The notes under the pieces: model-generated
What the model was told of the DNA's origin: nothing
Seen by the model: the letters and a program-made list of their open reading frames with translations, nothing else
Database searches by the model: none
Translations under genes and position numbers: made by a program
Assembly (NCBI GenBank): GCA_946183785.1
Contig: CAMHCS010000017.1
Location: 1-52,226, forward strand
Length of the DNA stretch: 52,226 nucleotides
Direction: 5' to 3'
Source: an uncultured Selenomonadales bacterium
Lineage (GTDB): Bacteria; Bacillota; Negativicutes; Selenomonadales; Selenomonadaceae
Shown here: positions 23,993 through 32,400 of the stretch, piece by piece
How positions within the stretch are numbered: the first letter of the stretch is position 1
Layout: each line of letters opens with the position of its first letter

Positions 23993-26209
23993 TTATTCTT
24001 CCCTTTCCCGCTCCTCAATCAAGTGCCTGTACGGCCCGTCGTTCTTTATCATCTCACGGTGCGTGCCGCGTTCCACCACCGCCCCGCGCTCCAGCACGAT
24101 GATCTCATCGCAGTCGCGGATGGTCGAAAGCCTGTGCGCCACGATCAGGCAGGAGCAACCGCGATGCCTTATATTTTCCAGCACTATTTTTTCCGTGATA
24201 GGATCCAGGGCGCTTGTAGCCTCGTCCAGCACAAGTAGCGAGGGATTGTTGGCCAGCGCGCGGGCGATTTCGAGGCGCTGCCGCTGGCCGCCGGAGAAGT
24301 TCAGCCCGCCCTCGGCGACCTTGGCTTCATAGCCGCCGTCGAGTTTCAGGATATCCTCATGGATGCAGGCGTCCTTTGCCGCCTGAACAATGTCGCTTTT
24401 CTGCACCGAGGCGTCGAAGAGCGCAATATTTTCCGCAACGGTCCCGGTGATCAGGAAAATGTCCTGATCCACCGACGCGACAGAATTTAGGATCACGGCT
24501 CGGGACAGCTTGTCCCTTGACACGCCGTCAAAGGCCACGGTGCCGCTCCACTCCTTGTAGAGCCCCGTGACGATCTTCGCAAGCGTCGATTTGCCGCTGC
24601 CGGAGGCGCCAACTACCGCCACCCAGCCGCCGGGCCGGACATGCATGTTAAAATCGGTGAGCAACGGTTTTTCCAGCGGACTGTAACCAAAATTCACGCC
24701 TGTAAGGGAAAGCTCCCCCGAAAGACGGTCCCGCGGGAAACTACGCTCGGCGTCATCCGCGGGGAAGTTCAGCGAATCCACTTTGTAGCGGCGTACGTCG
24801 TTCAAACGCTGCATCTGCATCTCGGTGGTCTGGAGCGTCGAGCCGAGGCCGATCAAAGCGTTTACGGGAGCCTGAAAACTCCCCATGAGGTTCTGGAATG
24901 CCATGAACATACCGGCGGTCATCATGCCGTCCATGATGGAAAAACCGCCGAAGGTCATGATCAGGGCGCCGTTGATGCCGCCGAGGAGCGTCGGCAGGAG
25001 CGTCACCGACAGAGACCACATAGTTGTTTCCTGCGAAGCGGACAGCACCTTTGTCTGGTAGCCCGACCACTTCGTGAAAAAATCCGCCTCATCGCCGTTC
25101 GCCTTGATCGTCTCGATCATGCGAAGGCCGTTCATTGCGACGCCGTAAGCTTTGCCCGCGTCCTGCTGAATCCGCATATTGAGGTCAGTCAGCTTCCGCC
25201 GCATCATGAGGAACATAATCAGCCCGACGGAGCTGAAAGCAATGCCAATCAGGGTAAGAGTCACATTGTACTGCAAAAGGAGCAAAAGATAAAAAATCGC
25301 CACCAGTAAATCCAGCACCGCCGTGGCCGCCGGACCGGAAAGCACACCCGCAATAGACTCGTTGAAGCCGACGCGCCCTGCCACCTCCGCCGCATATCGC
25401 TGATGGAAGAACTGCATGGGCAGACGAAGGAGATGCCAGAAATAGCTCGACGAGTCGGCCAGCGTCAGTTTTCTCTGCCATGCGGTCAGCACCACGGCGC
25501 GAAGCCAGGTAATAACGCCGGAGATGATGAAGGAAAACGTCATGGCGAGACAGAAATTGAACATCCAGTCCGGGTGTTTGCGCGTTAGAATGTCGTCCAT
25601 AAAGATCTGGCTCATGACAGGGGAAGCGAGGCCCGGGATAATGGCGCAAAGCTCCAGGATCAGGATATAGACTGCCGCCCATTTGTCCTCGCGGAGTTTT
25701 TTCCATATATCGGCAAAGACGTTGTATCGTTGTCCTTCCTTGACAAATCCTTCTCCAGGGCGCACGCGGAGCGCCACGCCCGTATAAGAGGTACGGAATT
25801 CTTCAAACGGCACCGTGCGCCGCCCCATGGCAGGGTCGTTCAAATAAGCGATGCCGTCCTTGATACCCTCCAGCACGACAAAATGATTGAATTCCCAATG
25901 GATGATCAGCGGGAAGGGCTTTTCAGGAATCAGCTTCAAGATGTCGCTGGCCGTCCAGCGATAGCCGTCAGCGGCACAATGACGCCCACGGGCAGCACGA
26001 AGGACGCAGCTTGCCTTGGAACCGTCGCGATTCACGCCGCACTCCTGCCGGAGCATCTCCAGAGGAATCCAAAGCCCATAGTAGGCGAGAATCATCGCAA
26101 GAGCCGCCGCGCCGCACTCCGTCGCCTCCATCTGGAGTACCGTCGGTACCTTCACCAGTGAGCCGTCGTTATGTGAAAACAAGCCTGCGATTTTGTCTGT
26201 CACACTCAT
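23993..26209 (-). CDS. C39 peptidase-containing ABC exporter (NHLM-type)
   Basis: The 738-aa protein begins with a C39 peptidase domain: Cys32 in QMEATECGAAALAMI, His108 in EFNHFVVLEG and Asp124 in YLNDPAMGRR. Transmembrane segments follow (about 165-440), then an ATPase with GASGSGKST, FSGGQRQ, LLVLDEATSALD and VAHRLSTI. It should cut leader peptides after Gly-Gly and export the cores, which fits the five Gly-Gly proteins in this locus. It sits 3-4 bases after the adaptor gene, so the operon is tightly coupled. All three peptidase residues are present, so it is probably active. Confidence 0.93.
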   Translation of the reverse strand: MSVTDKIAGLFSHNDGSLVKVPTVLQMEATECGAAALAMILAYYGLWIPLEMLRQECGVNRDGSKASCVLRAARGRHCAADGYRWTASDILKLIPEKPFPLIIHWEFNHFVVLEGIKDGIAYLNDPAMGRRTVPFEEFRTSYTGVALRVRPGEGFVKEGQRYNVFADIWKKLREDKWAAVYILILELCAIIPGLASPVMSQIFMDDILTRKHPDWMFNFCLAMTFSFIISGVITWLRAVVLTAWQRKLTLADSSSYFWHLLRLPMQFFHQRYAAEVAGRVGFNESIAGVLSGPAATAVLDLLVAIFYLLLLLQYNVTLTLIGIAFSSVGLIMFLMMRRKLTDLNMRIQQDAGKAYGVAMNGLRMIETIKANGDEADFFTKWSGYQTKVLSASQETTMWSLSVTLLPTLLGGINGALIMTFGGFSIMDGMMTAGMFMAFQNLMGSFQAPVNALIGLGSTLQTTEMQMQRLNDVRRYKVDSLNFPADDAERSFPRDRLSGELSLTGVNFGYSPLEKPLLTDFNMHVRPGGWVAVVGASGSGKSTLAKIVTGLYKEWSGTVAFDGVSRDKLSRAVILNSVASVDQDIFLITGTVAENIALFDASVQKSDIVQAAKDACIHEDILKLDGGYEAKVAEGGLNFSGGQRQRLEIARALANNPSLLVLDEATSALDPITEKIVLENIRHRGCSCLIVAHRLSTIRDCDEIIVLERGAVVERGTHREMIKNDGPYRHLIEEREREE

Positions 26210-26213
26210 AGGC

Positions 26214-27203
26214 TCACCTGTTCCTCAGCCACTGGCTGAGCTTGTGGAACACTTTCGATATTGGCGGCTTCCGCTCGATAATGATGCTGCCCGTGCAGAA
26301 ACTTCCTGCCGTAACAGGCTTGTGTTCTCCGACGGAGGAGGTCCAGAGATACCCGGACTCCGAAGACTCGTCCTTCACCAAGTCAAAGGAAACCTCCATC
26401 ACAGCGCTCTTCTCCGTGGCAAGAATCCATTGAACCAGCTGGTCGTTGCCGAGCCTTTTTTGCATTGCCTGAACGGATACCGGATACTGGGAGACAGATC
26501 GTACCGTGCCGAGCAGGCTGCCCGACTGTGAAATGTCCACTCCGTTCGGCGCAAGCTGGATGGTCATACCCGGCTTGATGCGCTTTCCCTTATCAACGGG
26601 GACATAGAGAACCCCCTTGAGGTCTTTGCGTCCGCCTGTGAGCCGGATCGTGCAAATGGGCGTACCGCCCCCGACGTTTGTCCCCTCTGTCACGAGAATC
26701 CCGTCCACGATCCCGTCGTGACTGCTGGTCACGTATTCCGAAGCGTTCTTCTGACTGCGGCGCATATCGTATTCCTGCACGCGGTTCATGGCGTCGCGGC
26801 CGCTGGTAGCCAACTCCGGCCCGTATTGAGCCATGCGCGTCGCCGCGCTTTCCTGCGCCTGTTCGATATGGGCGATACGGTCGCCTTTTTCCACTTTATC
26901 GCCTTCGTGAATATAAAGCTTGTCCAGCTTCCCTCCGGAAAGCGAAGTCACGTTCACGACGCCGCTGGGATCCATGATCAGCCCCATCCCCTCCGCTTTC
27001 ACCGTGAAAGAGCCGAAAATCGACCAAAGCACGACCGCGAACAGCATCACAGCCACCGCAATCAGCCCCATCCAGCTAATGGGGGCAGTGATTGGCAGCA
27101 CCGTGTCGAGTTTTTCCGGAGAGCGCATCTTGTCGAGGGCTTCCTGGCTGAATATGGTTTTATCCTTGGCGTAGCGTTCCGCCGCGCCGCTGTTTTCCGC
27201 CAT
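26214..27203 (-). CDS. HlyD-family adaptor of the peptide exporter (NHLM-type)
   Basis: The 329-aa protein has a cytoplasmic N terminus, one membrane segment (residues about 44-68, MGLIAVAVMLFAVVLWSIFG) and a periplasmic part with the biotinyl-lipoyl-like motif (LSGGKLDKLYIHEGDKVEKG, about 90-109) and DGIVDGILVTEGTNVGGG. Its hairpin is short, as in NHLM-type adaptors. It would bridge the inner-membrane exporter to the outer membrane. Its ATG overlaps the stop of the upstream adaptor by one base (TAATG). Confidence 0.88.
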   Translation of the reverse strand: MAENSGAAERYAKDKTIFSQEALDKMRSPEKLDTVLPITAPISWMGLIAVAVMLFAVVLWSIFGSFTVKAEGMGLIMDPSGVVNVTSLSGGKLDKLYIHEGDKVEKGDRIAHIEQAQESAATRMAQYGPELATSGRDAMNRVQEYDMRRSQKNASEYVTSSHDGIVDGILVTEGTNVGGGTPICTIRLTGGRKDLKGVLYVPVDKGKRIKPGMTIQLAPNGVDISQSGSLLGTVRSVSQYPVSVQAMQKRLGNDQLVQWILATEKSAVMEVSFDLVKDESSESGYLWTSSVGEHKPVTAGSFCTGSIIIERKPPISKVFHKLSQWLRNR

Positions 27204-28396
27204 TAACGCTCACCACCCTTTTGCTGCTTTTCCGTCGATTCCTCCTCAACAGAAATCTCTACACGCATATCGTTGTCGAGTCCCTCGAAGCTCTCCGTGA
27301 CAACGGTGTCGCCTTCGACGAGTCCGGAATGGATTTCGATATACTTTCCGTCGTTTGCCCCGGTCTCCACATCCCGCCGCTGGATTTTGCCATCTGCCTC
27401 CACAACGAATACTTCGCTGCGGGAGGCGTCCGTCATCGCGGAAAGCGGCACGGCGAGACATTCGTGATCCCGCCCCGCCTGCATGGAAACGCCGTTATAA
27501 GTCAGCGGCTCCAACACCCGGGCACGGTTGTCAATTTCACAGACCACCCGACGCATCCCTGCGGGTTCGGACAGCGGCGGCGTGATTTCCTTTATCGTCG
27601 CGACAATTTTTTCCGAACGCCCGAGATTGCCTGCCGCGTATTCTGTGTCATAGGCTTTTTTCATCGACTGCGCCTGAAAGCGCAGCGTCATCCTTTCGCC
27701 AACGGAAAAATGACGCGTGTTCTTGTCCTCCAGGGTCACCGAAAACAGTAAACGGTCGAAGTCCCCGACGAGAGCCAGCGGCGTCCCCCCCTGCACATAA
27801 GATCCCTCGCGATGGTATATCAGGAGCACGTTGCCGTCCACAGGGGAAATAACGTTCTGGCGGCCTTCCTGTACGAAATACTGCGCCCTCTGCGCCTCCG
27901 CTTCGGCCAGCGCCTCCTGCGCTGCCGTGTACTGTGCCTCGGCTTCCTCGTATTTTTCCTTCGACGTCGCTTCCTTTGCCATCAGGCGTTCCTGCCGATG
28001 GTAGGTATTGGAGGCTTGGGCGAGCGCCGCCTCAATGCGGCGGACGGTGGCATTCGCCTGCTGGATTTGCAGTGGAATCTGGTCGTTTTCGAGTCGCATC
28101 AGCACGTCGCCCTTATGTACGATACTGTTCTTCGCAACATACATCTCGACAATGCGCCCTTCAATGAGTGCCAGGGCGTCAGCCATATTCTCGCTGTAAA
28201 GACGTGCCGCGTCCATCTCCACCAACGGACGCAAGTAGCGTTTTTTCACCCGCGCTCCCGTCAGTGTCAGCACCCGCTCGTCCATGCGACGGGCGATCTG
28301 CTTCTCGTCGCTGACGTTCAGCCAAGTACCATAGACTACCAACGCCACGGCCAGCGCCAAAATCACCGCGATGCCGACGTAAAAATATCGTTTCAT
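27203..28396 (-). CDS. HlyD/RND-type periplasmic adaptor protein
   Basis: The 397-aa protein has an N-terminal membrane anchor (MKRYFYVGIAVILALAVALV), a lipoyl-like half (EGRIVEMYVAKNSIVHKGDV), a long coiled-coil hairpin (about 120-200, rich in Ala/Glu/Gln) and the second half (ISPVDGNVLLIYHREGSYVQ). It is first in the export operon, so the system has two different adaptors. GGGGGAAGG precedes this ATG; an in-frame ATG at 28456 with GAGGA is a possible longer start that would add 20 residues before the anchor. Confidence 0.88.
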   Translation of the reverse strand: MKRYFYVGIAVILALAVALVVYGTWLNVSDEKQIARRMDERVLTLTGARVKKRYLRPLVEMDAARLYSENMADALALIEGRIVEMYVAKNSIVHKGDVLMRLENDQIPLQIQQANATVRRIEAALAQASNTYHRQERLMAKEATSKEKYEEAEAQYTAAQEALAEAEAQRAQYFVQEGRQNVISPVDGNVLLIYHREGSYVQGGTPLALVGDFDRLLFSVTLEDKNTRHFSVGERMTLRFQAQSMKKAYDTEYAAGNLGRSEKIVATIKEITPPLSEPAGMRRVVCEIDNRARVLEPLTYNGVSMQAGRDHECLAVPLSAMTDASRSEVFVVEADGKIQRRDVETGANDGKYIEIHSGLVEGDTVVTESFEGLDNDMRVEISVEEESTEKQQKGGER

Positions 28397-28484
28397 CGTA
28401 CCTTCCCCCAAATAACCAATCGGCGTAAACGGGAAAACAGCCGGGGAATAAATCATGTCTATTCCTCAGCTGTAACCTCTCCCC

Positions 28485-28502
28485 TTTGTAAACGTTTCCA
28501 TT
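28485..28502 (-). promoter_or_regulatory. catabolite-responsive element (cre) match
   Basis: On the minus strand AATGGAAACGTTTACAAA fits the Firmicute cre consensus WWTGNAARCGNWWWCAWW at every position. It lies 19 bases downstream of the -10 box, where CcpA binding would block transcription. Confidence 0.7.
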
Positions 28503-28520
28503 CCCTATCAATATTAAATT

Positions 28521-28550
28521 ATTTTACCATTTTTTATCTGATAAATTCAA
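28521..28550 (-). promoter_or_regulatory. promoter of the export operon
   Basis: TTGAAT (28545-28550) and TAAAAT (28521-28526) with an 18-bp spacer, in the AT-rich gap between malate dehydrogenase and the first adaptor gene. It does not resemble the four peptide promoters. Confidence 0.6.
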
Positions 28551-28582
28551 ATAATATATATCAATATATATCGCTGATTACA

Positions 28583-28621
28583 AAAAAAGCAAGCACCTCC
28601 AAGCCCCAGGGTGCTTGCTTT
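28583..28621 (-). terminator. terminator of the rubredoxin-malate dehydrogenase operon
   Basis: GCAAGCACC (28589-28597) pairs with GGTGCTTGC (28610-28618); on the minus strand seven T follow. It separates the housekeeping and secretion transcripts. Confidence 0.8.
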
Positions 28622-28687
28622 CTTTATTGGGAAAACCTAATTAGGAAACAAAATAACTATCTGCCGTTAGTAAGAATCCGATAAATC

Positions 28688-29638
28688 TTACGCCAGCGCT
28701 GTATCGAGCAGCGCGTTTGTCTCCCGCGCGGCCACGACGCTCGCCTCGAAGGCTTCCTTTTCCGCGCCTTCCAGCGAAACGTCGACGATGCGCTCCACGC
28801 CTTTCGAGCCGAGGATGACCGGAACGCCGATGCAGAGATCGTGCTCGCCGTATTCCCCGTCGAGATACACGCAGCAGGGAATCAGCTTGCGCGCGTCGGT
28901 GACGATCGATCCGACCAGCGTCGCGACTGCCGCGCCCGGCGCGTACCATGCCGACGTGCCGATCAGCTTTGTCAGCGTCGCGCCGCCCGTCTTCGTCTTT
29001 GCCACCACGTCCTCCATAACGGCCGCAGGCAGCAACTTCGTAATCGGAATCCCGCGATACGCGGCATAGCTGACCAGCGGCACCATCGTTTTATCGTTGT
29101 GTCCTCCGATGACCATGCCGTCCACATCGGTCAGCGACGCGGGAATACCCGCCTGACGGAGCGCCTTCGCAAGATAATACTTGAAACGGCTGCTGTCGAG
29201 AAGTCCGCCGAGACCGATGACCCGGTTGCGCGGCAGGCGCGTATCTTTCAATGTCAGATACGTCATCGCATCCATCGGATTCGAGATGATAATCAACGTT
29301 GCGTCCGGCGAATAGGCCAACGCCTGATCGACGACGCTCTTGACGATTTTCGCGTTCGTGCCGATCAAATCCTCACGGGACATGCCCGGCTTTCTCGGAA
29401 TCCCCGACGTCACGACGACGACCTTCGATCCGAACGTCGCCGCGTAATCGTTCGTGACGCCCGTAATCGTCGTATCAATCCCCAGCATCGGCGCCGACTG
29501 CATCATGTCCATCGCCTTGCCCTCGGCCACGCCCTCCTTGATGTCGAGCAAAACGACCTCGCTGGCAAAATTCTTCATCGCAATGACGTTCGCAACCGTA
29601 GCGCCTACATTGCCCGCACCGACCACAGTAACCTTCAT
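28688..29638 (-). CDS. mdh: NAD-dependent malate dehydrogenase
   Basis: The 316-aa enzyme interconverts malate and oxaloacetate with NAD(H) in the cytoplasm. GAGNVG at 7-12 is the nucleotide-binding loop. SGIPRKPGMSREDL carries the substrate Arg that distinguishes malate from lactate dehydrogenases, which have Gln there (A-P-Q-K-P-G). SNPMDAMTYL, the third Arg region (GLGGLLDSSRFKYYLA) and catalytic His in IGGHNDKTMV follow. GGGGAGGAAC precedes the ATG. It follows the rubredoxin gene by 33 bases and ends at the terminator at 28583-28621. In a fermenter it would serve the reductive branch to fumarate, succinate or propionate. Confidence 0.92.
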   Translation of the reverse strand: MKVTVVGAGNVGATVANVIAMKNFASEVVLLDIKEGVAEGKAMDMMQSAPMLGIDTTITGVTNDYAATFGSKVVVVTSGIPRKPGMSREDLIGTNAKIVKSVVDQALAYSPDATLIIISNPMDAMTYLTLKDTRLPRNRVIGLGGLLDSSRFKYYLAKALRQAGIPASLTDVDGMVIGGHNDKTMVPLVSYAAYRGIPITKLLPAAVMEDVVAKTKTGGATLTKLIGTSAWYAPGAAVATLVGSIVTDARKLIPCCVYLDGEYGEHDLCIGVPVILGSKGVERIVDVSLEGAEKEAFEASVVAARETNALLDTALA

Positions 29639-29671
29639 GCTTGTTCCTCCCCTAGCCTGTCGTAATAATCT

Positions 29672-29839
29672 TTATTCTTTCAGTTCCTCAAAAGATTCCT
29701 TGCCGACGCCGCACATCGGGCACACAAAATCCTCCGGCAAGTCTTCGAACGCGACGCCCGGCGCAAGATCGTAATCCGGATCGCCAGCCGCTTCGTCGTA
29801 AATCCAGCCGCATACGCTGCAAACCCATTTTTTCATCAT
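29672..29839 (-). CDS. rubredoxin
   Basis: A 55-aa open frame reads [20 protein letters not shown], then [20 protein letters not shown], then [15 protein letters not shown]. The two C-x-x-C pairs (Cys7, Cys10, Cys40, Cys43) and GDP-x-x-x-APG-x-x-F are the rubredoxin signature, binding one iron for single-electron transfer in the cytoplasm, often in oxygen or peroxide detoxification. AGGAGGACGTC precedes the first ATG; the second Met is also possible. It heads a short operon with malate dehydrogenase. Confidence 0.93.
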   Translation of the reverse strand: MMKKWVCSVCGWIYDEAAGDPDYDLAPGVAFEDLPEDFVCPMCGVGKESFEELKE

Positions 29840-29878
29840 GACGTCCTCCTTTTATCTGTTTGAAAAAACTCTGCGAAT

Positions 29879-29884
29879 ATTATA
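29879..29884 (-). promoter_or_regulatory. -10 box of the rubredoxin-mdh operon
   Basis: TATAAT on the minus strand, 40 bases before the rubredoxin start; TTGGGA lies 19 bases upstream as a poor -35. Confidence 0.5.
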
Positions 29885-29910
29885 TCGCATTTCTCACAAA
29901 AAATCCCAAT

Positions 29911-29943
29911 AATTATAAAACCTTGCGAAAATTTTCCGCAAGG
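29911..29943 (-). terminator. terminator of the uvrC transcript
   Basis: CCTTGCG pairs with CGCAAGG and is followed on the minus strand by TTTTATAATT. Confidence 0.7.
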
Positions 29944-29947
29944 CCGT

Positions 29948-31753
29948 TTATTCCATATTTTTCTGCACGGCAAAGAAATTGTACACCGCCTGCGCCGTCG
30001 GACGGGTCATGCCCTTTACGGCGGCGAGCTCGTCCACCGTCGCCTCCTTGATTTTCGCCAACGTGCCGAAATGCGCCCAAAGCGCTTTTCGCCGCGCCGG
30101 CCCGACGCCTTCCACATGGTCGAGCACCGAGACAAGATTGCGCTTGCCGCGCAGCTTTCGATGATAGGTAATGGCAAAACGATGCGCCTCGTCTCGAATG
30201 CGCTGCATGAGATAAAGCGCCTGGCTGTGCCGGGGAAGCTCCACCGGCTCGTTTGTCCCCTCGACGAAAATCAATTCAAATTGCTTCGCAAGACCGATGA
30301 CGGGCGTCGTATGCCCCGCGCCGCGAATGATCGAAAGCGCCGAGCCGAGCTGCCCCAGCCCGCCGTCGATGACGATCAAATCGGGCATATTCTCCACTTC
30401 ATCCTTGCCGTAACGCCGCGTCGTGACCTCCCGCATGGACAGGAAATCGTCGGGCTTTCCCTCCGCGCTCTTGATCTTGAATCGGCGATAATCCGATTTT
30501 TTCGGCACGCCGCCCTCAAACACGACCATCGAGGCCACCGTCTCCGCGCCCTGAATATGCGAAATGTCGAAGCATTCCATGCGCCAGGGCTTTTTCGCAA
30601 GGCCGAGCGCGCGTCCCAGCTCCTCCACCGCTCCTTCCGTCTGCGACGTCGCCGTCCGGATCCGCGCCGCCTCGTCCGCCAGATATTTTTCCGCGTTCGC
30701 CTCCGCCATTTGCACGATCTCGTGTTTTTGCCCGCGCTGCGGCAGGAGCAGCGAAACCCGCGCGCCCTTTCGTGTCGTCAGCCATTCCTCGATGACCGCC
30801 TGCTCTTCAATGGGACAGGGCAACAGGATTTCCTTCGGGATAAACGCCGCCCGGTAATAATACTGCTTCAGGAACGCGGAGAGCAACGCTTCGTCGCTCT
30901 CCGCCTCGCTACCGGACAACAGGAAATGTTCGCGGCCGACCATTTTGCCCGCGCGCACGAGAAAGACCTGCACGCAGACGCCAAGCCCCGAGCGTGCCAT
31001 GCCGACGGCGTCCTGATCGCCGTATCCCGTCACGATGTTCTGTTTCTCCGCGACGCGGCGCACGGCCTTGAGCTGATCGCGAAGCCGCGCCGCCAGCTCA
31101 AACTGCAAATTCCCCGCCGCCGCCTCCATTCGCGTTTCCAGCGCTTTTTCGACTTCGTCCGTCCGCCCTTCCAAAAACAGGCAGACGGAACGGACCATAT
31201 CCCGGTACTCGTCCGCGTCGGCCAATCCGACGCAGGGCGCGAGGCAGCGCTTGATATGGTATTCAAGGCACGGCCTGTCCACGTCCATGTGCTTGCAGGT
31301 CCGCATGGGGAAAAGGCGCCGAAGGAGCTTCAGACTTTCATGCACCGCGCCCACGTTCGTATAGGGGCCGAAATAGCGCGCGCCGTCCTTCAGGATACGG
31401 CGCGTCAGCATTACGCGCGGATATTCGTCCGCAAGCGTGACTTTCACATAAGGATAGGTCTTGTCGTCCTTCAGGCTGATATTGTAACGGGGCCGGTGCT
31501 TCTTGATCAGGTTGCACTCGAGAATCAGCGCTTCGACCTCCGAGCCCGTCATGATCGTCTCAAAGTCGGCAATATGAGACACCATCACACGAACCTTCGG
31601 GGAATGGCTTTTCGTGTTCTGGAAATATTGGCGCACGCGATTTTTCAGCACTACGGCCTTGCCGACGTAAATGATCTTCCCCTGCGCGTTTTTCATCAGA
31701 TAGACGCCCGGAGAATCAGGAAGTAGCGCGAGCTTTTCCTCAATATTCGACAT
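29948..31753 (-). CDS. uvrC: excinuclease ABC subunit C
   Basis: The 601-aa protein makes both incisions in nucleotide excision repair together with UvrA and UvrB. It starts with the GIY-YIG nuclease domain (PDSPGVYLMKNAQGKIIYVG, Arg in NRVRQYF). It continues through the Cys-rich RPCLEYHIKRCLAPCVG, the UVR motif (AAGNLQFELAARLRDQLKAV), the RNase H-like second nuclease (ECFDISHIQGAETVASMVVF, DLIVIDGGLGQL) and a C-terminal helix-hairpin-helix pair (LDHVEGVGPARRKALWAHFG). The ATG at 31753 is preceded by AGGAGA; the frame extends 11 codons upstream without a better site. Last gene of the miaB-DUF512-der-plsY-uvrC run. Confidence 0.95.
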   Translation of the reverse strand: MSNIEEKLALLPDSPGVYLMKNAQGKIIYVGKAVVLKNRVRQYFQNTKSHSPKVRVMVSHIADFETIMTGSEVEALILECNLIKKHRPRYNISLKDDKTYPYVKVTLADEYPRVMLTRRILKDGARYFGPYTNVGAVHESLKLLRRLFPMRTCKHMDVDRPCLEYHIKRCLAPCVGLADADEYRDMVRSVCLFLEGRTDEVEKALETRMEAAAGNLQFELAARLRDQLKAVRRVAEKQNIVTGYGDQDAVGMARSGLGVCVQVFLVRAGKMVGREHFLLSGSEAESDEALLSAFLKQYYYRAAFIPKEILLPCPIEEQAVIEEWLTTRKGARVSLLLPQRGQKHEIVQMAEANAEKYLADEAARIRTATSQTEGAVEELGRALGLAKKPWRMECFDISHIQGAETVASMVVFEGGVPKKSDYRRFKIKSAEGKPDDFLSMREVTTRRYGKDEVENMPDLIVIDGGLGQLGSALSIIRGAGHTTPVIGLAKQFELIFVEGTNEPVELPRHSQALYLMQRIRDEAHRFAITYHRKLRGKRNLVSVLDHVEGVGPARRKALWAHFGTLAKIKEATVDELAAVKGMTRPTAQAVYNFFAVQKNME

Positions 31754-31805
31754 GACAGGTTCTCCTGCGCTGCCCATCAGGCTCATACCTCCAGTGCCAC
31801 AGTTA

Positions 31806-32399
31806 TCATTTTGCCGCCTTGATCTTGCTTTCTGTGCCCGCCATCAGTCTCCGGATGTTTTCCTTATGCCGATAGATGACGAAAAACGCCGCGAGAAAGC
31901 CGAAGCCGATCGTCGCATGCGGCTCGCCGAAGAGCCACGCAAAAATCGGGACCAGCGCCGCGCCGACGATGGAGCCCAGCGACACATAGCCCGTGATTTT
32001 GACGATGACGAACCAAATCGCGAAAATCAGCAGCGCGGGAACCGGCATTAGCGAGAGGATAACGCCCAGCCCTGTGGCGACGCCCTTGCCGCCCTTGAAG
32101 CGCAGGAAGAACGACCAGGAATGGCCGACGATCGCAAAAACGCCGCCCAGCACCAGCGCCAACGGCGTGCCGGAAAGCGCGCCGCCGACCCAGACGCCAA
32201 AAGCGCCCTTTAAGAGGTCGCAGAGGAAAATCAGGACGCCCGCCTGTTTCCCGATGGTGCGCCATGCGTTCGTCGCGCCGATATTATGGCTGCCATGTTC
32301 CCGGAGGTCGACGTTCCAGATCCCTTTTCCGAGAATCAGCCCGCTCGGGATCGAACCGACAAGATAACTCAACAGGCACGCAAACAAAAGCCCAACCAT
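31806..32399 (-). CDS. plsY: acyl-phosphate:glycerol-3-phosphate acyltransferase
   Basis: The 197-aa integral membrane enzyme transfers the acyl group from acyl-phosphate to glycerol-3-phosphate, the first step of phospholipid synthesis. The conserved motifs are visible: YLVGSIPSGLILGK, SHNIGATNAWRTIG, and GHSWSFFLRFKGGKGVATGLG with the phosphate-binding glycines; five membrane segments fit the family. The ATG at 32399 follows GAGGACG and overlaps the end of der, so the two are coupled. Confidence 0.95.
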   Translation of the reverse strand: MVGLLFACLLSYLVGSIPSGLILGKGIWNVDLREHGSHNIGATNAWRTIGKQAGVLIFLCDLLKGAFGVWVGGALSGTPLALVLGGVFAIVGHSWSFFLRFKGGKGVATGLGVILSLMPVPALLIFAIWFVIVKITGYVSLGSIVGAALVPIFAWLFGEPHATIGFGFLAAFFVIYRHKENIRRLMAGTESKIKAAK

Positions 32400-32400
32400 C

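Noticed and set aside
28688..29638. L-lactate dehydrogenase
   Set aside because: The residue after the GIP/GAP loop is Arg (GIPRKPGMSR), as in malate dehydrogenase, not Gln as in lactate dehydrogenase.
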